Origin: an uncultured Treponema sp.
Lineage (GTDB): Bacteria > Spirochaetota > Spirochaetia > Treponematales > Treponemataceae
DNA length: 6,940 nt
Direction: 5' to 3'
NCBI GenBank assembly: GCA_937902445.1
Contig: CALELJ010000277.1
Span: 1 to 6,940, forward strand
This document shows, piece after piece, positions 1 to 5,649 of the stretch (its first letter is position 1; each line of letters starts with the position of its first letter). The notes below the pieces were generated by a model, which worked only from the letters and a program-made list of their open reading frames with translations, did no database searches and had not been told where the DNA came from. A program made the position numbers and the translations under genes.

Positions 1-1
1 A

Positions 2-124
2 ATCCCTTATGACGGAGCAAAGGAAATGCTTCTTGTGGACAACGTTGACAGCAGGGAGTTTCTTACAGGGCTTTTTAAAGCCATGTATGACGAACTGCCT
101 GTCCCTAGAGCAAAGAATAAATAA
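2..124 (+). CDS. C-terminal end of an unidentified protein (partial)
   Basis: The frame is open from the window edge to a TAA at 122-124 and encodes 40 residues ending in ELPVPRAKNK. The segment looks protein-like: an acidic/hydrophobic helix-like stretch (DSREFLTGLFKAMYDEL) followed by a short basic tail. The next gene starts only 29 nt downstream with its own good ribosome binding site, which fits this being the preceding operon member. A second frame (starting at base 3) is also open across the region but runs into the ribosome binding site of the next gene, so it is less likely. I do not recognise the family from the tail alone and assign no function. Confidence 0.6.
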   Translation: MPYDGAKEMLLVDNVDSREFLTGLFKAMYDELPVPRAKNK

Positions 125-153
125 TTATTTAATTTCAAGAGGAGAAGAATAGA

Positions 154-486
154 ATGAAAGAATTTATTGCTTACTGTGGTCTGGATTGTGAAAAGTGTGA
201 GGCCCGTATTGCGACTTTGAACAATGACAATGAACTTAGAAAAAAAGTTGCAGCAGAATGGACAGAACTGAATCATGTGGAAATCACGCCTGAAATGATT
301 AACTGTGCCGGGTGTCGTGTTGAGGGTGTCAAAAGTCCTTTCTGTGATTCAATGTGTGAAATCCGTCAGTGCGGTTTGTCAAAGAAATTTGAAACCTGCG
401 GAAACTGCGGCGAATTGATGACTTGCGGGAAAGTCAAAATGATTATCGGAAACAACAAAGAAACATTAGAAAATCTCAGAGGTTAA
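154..486 (+). CDS. DUF3795 family small cysteine-rich protein
   Basis: A 110-residue protein with 11 cysteines, probably cytoplasmic (no signal peptide or membrane segment). It opens with the family signature IAYCGLDCEKCEA (Cys8, Cys12, Cys15). It continues with CAGC (Cys51, Cys54), Cys64, Cys68 and Cys73 in CEIRQC, then CGNC (Cys82, Cys85) and Cys91. This spacing is typical of DUF3795, an uncharacterised family whose cysteine pairs suggest zinc or another metal, or redox chemistry; that role is inference. The start is supported by AGAGGAG at 138-144, 9 nt before the ATG. The next gene, which carries a second DUF3795 domain at its C-terminus, begins 4 nt after this stop, so the two are probably co-translated and functionally linked. 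The length is close to that of a lone DUF3795 domain, so the gene appears complete. Confidence 0.85.
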   Translation: MKEFIAYCGLDCEKCEARIATLNNDNELRKKVAAEWTELNHVEITPEMINCAGCRVEGVKSPFCDSMCEIRQCGLSKKFETCGNCGELMTCGKVKMIIGNNKETLENLRG

Positions 487-490
487 TTTT

Positions 491-1546
491 ATGGACAAAG
501 AATGGTCAGAGAAAAACAAGGTATTTCAGAAGCTGATTTCCAAAGAAGCAACTTTTAAAGACGGAATTAAAATGCTTCTTGAACTTCGAGCTTCTGTTTT
601 TGAGCAGATTACCCAGATTGTAAACGGTTATCCTGAAAAGGCTTTCTATGAAATGCCTTTTGCCGGTGCCGGAGGCTATCACAGCAAGACTTTGGCTTAT
701 TCAATCTGGCATATTTTCAGAATCGAAGACATAGTTTGCCACACTTTAATTTTACAGGACAAACAGATTCTGGAACGTGGCAACTGGCAGAAGAAAACTG
801 GAGCTGACATAATCACCACCGGAAATGAACTTGCCGGCCAGAAGATTGCTGAGTTTTCACAAAAGCTTGATGTAAAATCCTTGTACGAATACGCAAAGGC
901 TGTCAAGGATTCCACGAATGAATTTTTGCAGTCAGTGGATTACTCCATGTTAAAGAACAAGTTTATTGAAGAAGACCGCAATCGTGTTGCAGAATGTGGT
1001 GGTGTCAGCACAGACGAAAATGCAGTCTGGCTCATTGACTACTGGTGCGGTAAAGACGTAAAGGGACTTTTGAAAATGCTTTTCAGCCGGCACTGGATCA
1101 TGCACGTGGAAGCTATGAGGCGCATCAAGGACGAACTATGCAAAAAGGCACGAAAGGGAGTGGACCCCATAGCCTACTGCGGTTTTTCATGCAACCACTG
1201 TTTTCTTTCCCAGTGGTGCGGTTCCTGCAGGACGGAATACAACACCTGTTCTTTTGCAACCTGTTCACCAGATGGAATTTGCCCAAACACAAAATGCTGC
1301 AAGGAAAAAGGTTTCGACGGGTGCTGGGAATGCTCAGAAATTGAATCCTGCACCAAAGGTTTTTACGTGCCTGAATGTGACGGTGCAAATGCGGCAAAAG
1401 CCCAATCCCTTTACATACGGAAGCATGGCAAAAAAGAATTTCTTAAGTTGCAGGACAGGCTTCACAAGAAATTCAATTTTTCAAAGACACAGGAAATTCT
1501 CGGGCAGGACATTATGGAAGGACTTAGGATTCTTGAAGAAAACTGA
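491..1546 (+). CDS. Fusion protein: DinB-like metal-binding domain plus C-terminal DUF3795 domain
   Basis: 351 residues in two parts. Residues ~20-215 resemble the DinB/YfiT-like four-helix bundle superfamily: WHIFRIEDI holds His74, and RHWIMHVEAM holds His201 and His205 in an HxxxH arrangement, the usual three-histidine metal site. Known superfamily members include thiol S-transferases and other metal-dependent enzymes; the substrate here is unknown. Residues ~226-351 form a DUF3795 domain starting IAYCGFSCNHC, with 14 cysteines (among them Cys230, 234, 237, 243, 246, 269, 270, 278, 281, 287) and then a helical tail without cysteines. The ribosome binding site AGAGG (478-482) lies inside the end of the upstream DUF3795 gene, 8 nt before ATG, so the pair is probably translationally coupled. 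The frame runs unbroken through both domains, so this is a true fusion and not two genes. Domain calls are from motifs; the DinB assignment is less certain because the spacing between the first and second histidines (127 residues) is long for the family. Confidence 0.8.
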   Translation: MDKEWSEKNKVFQKLISKEATFKDGIKMLLELRASVFEQITQIVNGYPEKAFYEMPFAGAGGYHSKTLAYSIWHIFRIEDIVCHTLILQDKQILERGNWQKKTGADIITTGNELAGQKIAEFSQKLDVKSLYEYAKAVKDSTNEFLQSVDYSMLKNKFIEEDRNRVAECGGVSTDENAVWLIDYWCGKDVKGLLKMLFSRHWIMHVEAMRRIKDELCKKARKGVDPIAYCGFSCNHCFLSQWCGSCRTEYNTCSFATCSPDGICPNTKCCKEKGFDGCWECSEIESCTKGFYVPECDGANAAKAQSLYIRKHGKKEFLKLQDRLHKKFNFSKTQEILGQDIMEGLRILEEN

Positions 1547-1553
1547 ATCTTAC

Positions 1554-1557
1554 GGAG
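1554..1557 (+). promoter_or_regulatory. Ribosome binding site deciding the start of the C_GCAxxG_C_C gene
   Basis: GGAG directly abuts the first in-frame ATG (1558), which is too close to use it. It lies 9 nt before the next in-frame ATG (1567), a normal spacing. This favours 1567 as the true start. Confidence 0.65.
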
Positions 1558-1566
1558 ATGACGCTT

Positions 1567-2016
1567 ATGACACATGCGGAAAAAGCGCTGGAATATTTTG
1601 GCAGCAACTTTAATTGTTCCCAGGGAGTTTTCACAGCATTTGCTACGGAACTTGGAATAGATGAGAAAACAGCACTGCGGTTGGGAACCAATTTCGGTGG
1701 TGGAGAAAGAAAAGGTGAATTATGTGGAGCCGTGGCAGGTGCGCTTATGGTACTTGGGCTTCTTTACGGACATGATGACAGCAACGATCTGTTAAGCAAA
1801 AGAAGATCGTATAAAATTGCTGTAGATTTCATGAATCGCTTTACAGAAAAAAACGGAAGCGTGGTATGCCGAAAACTTTTGGGGTACGATATTTCCAAAG
1901 AAGACGACATGAAAATCATTCAGGAAAAAAATCTGTTCAGAACATTTTGCCCGGGAATGATAAAAAGTGCGGCAGACATACTGGACGAAATGATAAGCGT
2001 TTACTGCAAAAAATAA
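1567..2016 (+). CDS. C_GCAxxG_C_C family putative redox protein
   Basis: 149 residues from the preferred ATG at 1567 (an upstream ATG at 1558 would add three residues but abuts the Shine-Dalgarno). The four family cysteines are all present: Cys17 in FNCSQGVF, Cys53 in the hallmark CGAVAG motif (CGAxxG), Cys101 in VVCRKLLG and Cys128 in FCPGM. The glycine-rich FGGGERKGELCGAV and the hydrophobic ALMVLGLLYG helix also match. The family is described as putative redox-active because of its four invariant cysteines, and is often encoded near transporter genes; no transporter is visible here. The CGAxxG region is hydrophobic but I see no clear membrane protein topology. It lies 20 nt after the DinB/DUF3795 gene and 13 nt before the NUDIX gene, so it is probably cotranscribed. 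Length is normal for the family and the protein appears intact. The biochemical role is unknown. Confidence 0.88.
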   Translation: MTHAEKALEYFGSNFNCSQGVFTAFATELGIDEKTALRLGTNFGGGERKGELCGAVAGALMVLGLLYGHDDSNDLLSKRRSYKIAVDFMNRFTEKNGSVVCRKLLGYDISKEDDMKIIQEKNLFRTFCPGMIKSAADILDEMISVYCKK

Positions 2017-2029
2017 AACGGAGGCAATT

Positions 2030-2554
2030 ATGAAACGGCTTTTTGAAATTGATCTGCACGATTATAAAACTGACGACAAAGTTTTCCGCAGGCCCTCAGC
2101 AAGGGGAATTATTTTTGATGACCGCGGAAGACTTGCCTTGGTTTACAGCAGGAAAGAGAAATTCTACAAATTCCCCGGCGGTGGAATTCAGGATGACGAA
2201 GATAAAAAACAAGCGCTGATCCGTGAAGTCAGGGAAGAAACAGGACTGGTTGTTGTTCCTGAATCAATTGAAGAATTCGGAAGTGTCCTTCGCCGGCAGA
2301 AAGACGACAAGAAACCGGGCGTCATTTTTGAGCAGGAAAATTTCTACTATCTCTGCAAGGTGGAAAACAAAATCGTCGGACAAAACCTTGATGACTATGA
2401 AGCGGAATATGAGTTTGTCCTTGAATATGTGACTCTGGATCATGCAATCGATGTCAATTCATCATACAAGACGGAAAATCATTTCAACGAAATCATGATA
2501 AAGAGGGAAACACAGTTGCTGCAACTGCTTAAAGAAAAAGGACTAAAAAAATGA
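2030..2554 (+). CDS. NUDIX hydrolase
   Basis: 174 residues. A perfect Nudix box (G-x5-E-x7-R-E-U-x-E-E-x-G-U) spans residues ~51-73: Gly51, Glu57, then REVREETGL from Arg65. The glutamates bind the divalent metal that cleaves a nucleoside-diphosphate-linked substrate. The preceding FYKFPGGGIQ is the usual strand and loop leading into the box, and ARGIIFDDRGRLALVYS is the first beta hairpin. The C-terminal half carries an FEQENFYYLCKVE strand and an acidic YEAEYEFVLEYV segment. NUDIX substrates range from oxidised nucleotides to ADP-ribose and cannot be read from sequence alone. The ribosome binding site CGGAGG (2019-2024) is strong, 5 nt before ATG. The stop overlaps the start of the DUF3781 gene (ATGA, 2551-2554), implying coupled translation. 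Confidence 0.92.
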   Translation: MKRLFEIDLHDYKTDDKVFRRPSARGIIFDDRGRLALVYSRKEKFYKFPGGGIQDDEDKKQALIREVREETGLVVVPESIEEFGSVLRRQKDDKKPGVIFEQENFYYLCKVENKIVGQNLDDYEAEYEFVLEYVTLDHAIDVNSSYKTENHFNEIMIKRETQLLQLLKEKGLKK

Positions 2555-2829
2555 TTCAAATAGAATATGTTGAAAATAAAGACAACGCCGGTCTACTGGC
2601 CAACATTGGAAAACTTCACACCACACCCATGGGAGTTGACCGCATTAAAAAAAATTTAGGAATCACTGACGCCGATGCTGTAGAATTCTGCCGCAATAAA
2701 ATTCTTTCATCCCGATGCGATATTTTAAAACGCGGAAAGAACTGGTATTGTTCCATCGACGGAATCATCATCACCGTCAATTCCTTCAGCTATACTATAA
2801 TCACAGCCCACAAGGAAAAAACAAGATGA
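2551..2829 (+). CDS. DUF3781 family protein
   Basis: 92 residues, a short soluble protein. LHTTPMGVDRIKKNLGI, the acidic DADAVEFCRNKI helix, RGKNWYCSIDGIIITVN and the terminal SYTIITAHKE are the features by which I recognise DUF3781. This family of about 80-100 residues has no known function. The conserved positively charged helix followed by a two-strand segment and the HK tail could suit nucleic acid or small-molecule binding, but that is speculation. The start overlaps the NUDIX stop by 4 nt (ATGA) with AAGGA at 2538-2542, 8 nt upstream. Its own stop overlaps the GNAT start in the same way, so it sits in a coupled three-gene block. It is complete and unbroken. Confidence 0.82.
   Translation: MIQIEYVENKDNAGLLANIGKLHTTPMGVDRIKKNLGITDADAVEFCRNKILSSRCDILKRGKNWYCSIDGIIITVNSFSYTIITAHKEKTR
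2812..2816 (+). promoter_or_regulatory. Ribosome binding site deciding the start of the GNAT gene
   Basis: AAGGA lies 9 nt before ATG 2826, inside the end of the DUF3781 gene. It supports 2826 over the longer open frame that begins at 2715 and would overlap DUF3781 almost throughout its 3' third. Confidence 0.6.
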
Positions 2830-3344
2830 AAATTGAGTTGAAAACAGACAGACTAACGTTAGTTCCTATGGAACTCAAGTATCTCGAATCGACCCACAGC
2901 TATGCCGGAGACAAGGAAACCACACGGTTTATGATGTTCCTGCCGAACGATAGTTTGGAGGAAACAAAAGCCTTCATCCTCAGGTGCCAGGAGCAGTGGT
3001 CAAGCGACAATCAGACAAGCTTTGAATTTGCCATCATTTACGAAGGAAAGCATGCGGGGGGAATCAGCCTTGATCTTCTGGAAAACAACACGGCCGAACT
3101 TGGCTGGATCATAAACAAAGATTTCCAGAGAAAGGGAATTGCAACTGAAGCCGCCAGAAAACTCATCCAGTTTGCGAAAGATGAACTTCATATCAAGAAA
3201 TTCATTGCCCACTGCGATGCGGAAAACATTCCGTCCTACAGGACAATGGAAAAACTTGGCATGTACCGCTTAAGTGAATCCGGAGGCCGCAAAAATAAAG
3301 GCTCCGACGAAGAACGCCGGGAATACCTTTACGAAATGCAATGA
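2826..3344 (+). CDS. GNAT family N-acetyltransferase (RimJ/RimL-like type)
   Basis: 172 residues from ATG 2826, which overlaps the DUF3781 stop as ATGA. The protein begins with the typical first strand LKTDRLTLVPM. It contains the acetyl-CoA binding motif A, ELGWIINKDFQRKGIATEA (residues ~91-109), where the R-K-G-I-A loop (Arg102 to Ala106) binds the pyrophosphate. It ends with the family's AHCDAENIPSYRTMEKLGM segment (motif B region, residues ~128-146). This layout fits the Acetyltransf_3 (RimJ/RimL-like) subgroup, which transfers acetyl from acetyl-CoA to an amine; the acceptor could be a protein N-terminus, a small amine or a drug and is not predictable. The catalytic loop appears intact, in contrast to the GNAT-like domain of the gene at 5650. 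The stop codon is shared as half of a TGATCA palindrome with the opposing chemoreceptor gene. Confidence 0.9.
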   Translation: MKIELKTDRLTLVPMELKYLESTHSYAGDKETTRFMMFLPNDSLEETKAFILRCQEQWSSDNQTSFEFAIIYEGKHAGGISLDLLENNTAELGWIINKDFQRKGIATEAARKLIQFAKDELHIKKFIAHCDAENIPSYRTMEKLGMYRLSESGGRKNKGSDEERREYLYEMQ

Positions 3345-3347
3345 TCA
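3342..3347. other. Palindrome TGATCA holding both convergent stop codons
   Basis: TGA at 3342-3344 ends the GNAT gene on the + strand. TCA at 3345-3347 is the reverse complement of the TGA ending the chemoreceptor gene on the - strand. The coding regions are contiguous with no spacer, so no intrinsic terminator fits between them, and none was seen in the ~70 bases on either side. Confidence 0.95.
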
Positions 3348-5369
3348 GACTTTGAACTCGTCGATTTTCTTTGATATGTTTTCTACGGCTGCAGTCATTT
3401 CCTTTGCAAGATTGTTCAGCAGGGCATTGGTGCGCTTTGTGGCTTCCGTCGTGGAAACAATCATGTCAAAGTTTTCAGACATGTTCTGTGAAGATTCCTT
3501 AAGGCTTGAAATGGCGTCAAGGATATCGTTTGTGCCGGATTCAATCTGACGGCTTGATGTCTTAACATTGGTTGAAGTTTCATTCATTGTCGAAAGGACT
3601 TCAAGAATCTGCTTTGAACCTTCAGACTGTTCTTCCATTGCGCACTTGATTGCATTGACAAGTTCAGAAGTATTGTTTGTTTTTTCTGAAACTTCTTCAA
3701 AAGATTTTGAACTTGCATTTGCGCTTTCAACAACCTTTGTAATGTTTACCGCGATTTCCTTAAGATTCTCACCGATGTTTTTTGACTGTGTGGCACTTGT
3801 ATCCGCAAGTTTACGGATTTCTTCGGCAACAACTGCAAACCCTTTCCCTGCTTCACCCGCGTGGGCAGACTCAATCATGGCATTCATTGAAAGAAGATTT
3901 GTCTGTGACGAAATTTCAGAAATGATGCGGTTTGTATCTTGAAGGGACTTGCTCTGGGTCAATACAACCTGAAGCAAATCGTTCACAACCTTGTTTTTTG
4001 AAATACCATCGTTTGTAGCGGAATTCAAGGCACTGAATTCGGCAGCCATTTTTTCCACGGAACCGGAAACAGAATTTATGTTTCCAATCATCTGCTCAAT
4101 GCTTGCACTGGCCTGTGTGATAGCATCGGACTGGGTGACAATCATATCATTGAGATGCCTGATGCTGTTGGAAATATTTGTAACAGAATCGCTTGTATTC
4201 ATGACACAGCGGTCTTCGTCTGCAAGAGTGTTTGTCGCCGTAGCAATTTCGCTTGAAATATTTTCGATATTGGTCTGGGTTTCATCAAGGCTTGTCTTTA
4301 CATTGTTGAAAGTTGATTTTAGTTCCACATTTGCTGAACCTATCTGCTTTACCGTTTCATGCACAGTGTTGACAAATGTATTTACGGAACGCTTAACCAT
4401 CGAGATTTCATTGTTGTGATGGATTTCAAGACGCTTTGTAAGATCCTTGTCGCCTGTGTTGAGGTTGTCGATGTTCCTTTTGATTGAATCGAATTTTCCG
4501 ATCATGATTTTGATGATCATCAATTCGCACAGAAGAAGAATGAGGGCAATGATAAATCCGCCGGTCAGGGAATTGCGTCTAAGGTCATTTGTAATTTTTC
4601 CAACTTCTTCCTTTTCAACTGTGGCAACAACAGTCCATGTCTTGTTTGCCATGTGGCATTCCTTCGTAAAGAACAGAAGATGCGATGAATCTTCAATTCC
4701 CAGAACATCATCACCTGCACGGACAGTATTGGTATCATCGTAAACGGAAATTCTTCCTGTCTTGTAGAATGTTTTTGCAAGCACGTTGATCGGATCAAGC
4801 TCAAGGAATCCAACCATTCCGCCATTGACTCTTTCACCGGTAACGTCATCTATGAATTCAGACTTCACGAAAAGCGGCATGTTGATTCCGCCTGCATTAG
4901 ACTGACGCGGAGACTCAAGCCAGACTGCCACATCCTTTTCCTTGTGCATCTTCCAGTATTCCTTGGAAAGAATTCCGACTGTAGAAATTCCGCCTTTTGT
5001 ATTGTATGTCTCAGGACCACCGTCTTTAGCACCTGTCGCATAGTCCCAGAAAAGCATTACATATTCAAACCCATTCGGTTTTTCCTTTGACTTTATGTAG
5101 TATTTGATGTTATCAATGTTGTCGGTCTTGTCGACGCAGGCCTTCTGAAAAACATTCAGAACTTCAACCTGGTTCTTGAACCATGTTTCCGCATTTTCCA
5201 CAGACTGGTACAAAACACTTTCGATCGATTCAGAATACAGATCGCTTACAGGCTTTTTCGTAAGATATGTAGTTGCGAAAAGAAAAGTTGTCATGATGAC
5301 AAGTATTTCCAGAAAAGCAACAACACCATACTTTAGAAGCAGCGTTTCATTTCTTTCTTTTTTTGACAT
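3345..5369 (-). CDS. Methyl-accepting chemotaxis protein with Cache-like sensor domain
   Basis: A complete 674-residue transmembrane chemoreceptor that would relay ligand binding to CheA/CheW and flagellar control. In order: a short cytoplasmic N-terminus; membrane segment 1 (residues ~11-36); a ~230-residue extracytoplasmic domain (~37-267) with a long leading helix and Cache-like strands (GGMVGFLELDPINVLAKTF, ~183-201); membrane segment 2 (~270-290); HAMP (~291-345); and the signalling hairpin to the end. The hairpin tip is unmistakable: QTNLLSMNAMIES, then AHAGEAGKGFAVVAEEIRKL (residues ~489-521). The arms are roughly 160 residues each, suggesting one of the longer MCP classes (about 44-48 heptads, an estimate). 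The C-terminus (KKIDEFKV) has no CheR-docking pentapeptide. CCGGAG lies 6 nt before ATG (GGAG is the complement of 5376-5379). It is convergent with the operon and divergent from the gene at 5650; the ligand is unknown. Confidence 0.95.
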   Translation of the reverse strand: MSKKERNETLLLKYGVVAFLEILVIMTTFLFATTYLTKKPVSDLYSESIESVLYQSVENAETWFKNQVEVLNVFQKACVDKTDNIDNIKYYIKSKEKPNGFEYVMLFWDYATGAKDGGPETYNTKGGISTVGILSKEYWKMHKEKDVAVWLESPRQSNAGGINMPLFVKSEFIDDVTGERVNGGMVGFLELDPINVLAKTFYKTGRISVYDDTNTVRAGDDVLGIEDSSHLLFFTKECHMANKTWTVVATVEKEEVGKITNDLRRNSLTGGFIIALILLLCELMIIKIMIGKFDSIKRNIDNLNTGDKDLTKRLEIHHNNEISMVKRSVNTFVNTVHETVKQIGSANVELKSTFNNVKTSLDETQTNIENISSEIATATNTLADEDRCVMNTSDSVTNISNSIRHLNDMIVTQSDAITQASASIEQMIGNINSVSGSVEKMAAEFSALNSATNDGISKNKVVNDLLQVVLTQSKSLQDTNRIISEISSQTNLLSMNAMIESAHAGEAGKGFAVVAEEIRKLADTSATQSKNIGENLKEIAVNITKVVESANASSKSFEEVSEKTNNTSELVNAIKCAMEEQSEGSKQILEVLSTMNETSTNVKTSSRQIESGTNDILDAISSLKESSQNMSENFDMIVSTTEATKRTNALLNNLAKEMTAAVENISKKIDEFKV

Positions 5370-5423
5370 AGAGAACTCCGGATTTTAAATTTCTTCTTTA
5401 GTTTTTTTACTTAAAATAGTTAA

Positions 5424-5440
5424 AAAAACTTGAAGTTTTT
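5424..5440. repeat. A/T-rich inverted repeat at the chemoreceptor transcription start region
   Basis: AAAAACTT (5424-5431), a one-base centre, then AAGTTTTT (5433-5440) form a near-perfect 17-nt palindrome. It sits just downstream of the -10 element on the - strand, spanning the expected start site. It could be an operator or a weak leader hairpin (6-bp stem with 5-nt loop), or chance in AT-rich DNA. Confidence 0.35.
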
Positions 5441-5442
5441 CT

Positions 5443-5451
5443 ATTATAACA
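5443..5451 (-). promoter_or_regulatory. Extended -10 promoter of the chemoreceptor gene
   Basis: On the - strand the sequence reads TGTTATAAT: a perfect TATAAT preceded by TG at the extended -10 position. The hexamer 17 nt further upstream (TATGAA) is a poor -35, as expected for an extended -10 promoter. The predicted start near 5436 would give a leader of about 67 nt before the ATG. A sigma-70-type housekeeping promoter is inferred. Confidence 0.55.
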
Positions 5452-5466
5452 TACAAGTTCTGTTTT

Positions 5467-5616
5467 TCATACTTTTCTAGTTGAACTGAAATAAGGATTC
5501 CCTGCCCTGGCTGCCATGAAAAAAATGCCTTGAATCATGCGAATTTTGCCGATGAAAAAACATTGTCCGTCCATTATCATATAGTGGAACCATATTCCGT
5601 CTCCGTTCAAAATCAT
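5467..5616 (-). CDS. Candidate 49-residue ORF, doubtful
   Basis: An open frame on the - strand from ATG (complement of 5614-5616) to TGA (complement of 5467-5469), lying just upstream of and codirectional with the chemoreceptor. The product would contain WFHYMIMDGQCFFIGKIR near the middle and end in MAARAGNPYFSSTRKV. There is no recognisable ribosome binding site before the ATG; internal methionines (13, 15, 27, 34) are also without one. I do not recognise the sequence. It is listed because it fills much of the intergenic region and includes the GC-rich block, but an untranslated or repeat-derived origin is equally likely. Confidence 0.15.
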   Translation of the reverse strand: MILNGDGIWFHYMIMDGQCFFIGKIRMIQGIFFMAARAGNPYFSSTRKV

Positions 5617-5649
5617 CGACGGGACAGTTGATAAAATAAGAGGATAGAA

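Larger units (their letters stand above)
5370..5649. other. Divergent intergenic region
   Basis: 280 nt between the chemoreceptor start and the GNAT/CAT-like gene start. The chemoreceptor-proximal third is very AT-rich and holds its probable promoter and an A/T palindrome. The middle carries a short GC-rich block around 5500-5515. The part before 5650 shows a good ribosome binding site (AAGAGGA, 5638-5644) but no convincing promoter for the + strand gene that I can identify. Confidence 0.6.

Noticed and set aside
1558..1566. Start of the C_GCAxxG_C_C gene at ATG 1558
   Set aside because: The GGAG touches this ATG; the ATG at 1567 has proper spacing and gives the usual family N-terminus.
2715..2825. 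N-terminal extension of the GNAT gene back to ATG 2715
   Set aside because: It would overlap the DUF3781 gene in another frame for over 100 bases. The extension is His/Arg-rich and unlike GNAT proteins, and ATG 2826 has a ribosome binding site and the same ATGA overlap seen at 2551.
3281..3306. Hairpin as an intrinsic terminator for the chemoreceptor gene
   Set aside because: The stem is bulged, the loop is 11 nt, and no T-tract follows on the - strand; it also lies inside the GNAT coding sequence.
154..3344. Integron-like gene cassette array (small unrelated accessory genes in one direction)
   Set aside because: The gaps are 4-20 nt or overlaps, leaving no room for attC sites, and no integrase is present in the window.
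3568..4743. Several open frames of 98-142 codons on the + strand inside the chemoreceptor gene
   Set aside because: They are antisense shadows of a long, well-supported coding region and show no family motifs or ribosome binding sites.
5484..5627. 46-codon stop-to-stop frame on the + strand in the intergenic region
   Set aside because: It has no ATG in frame, no ribosome binding site and no recognisable motif.
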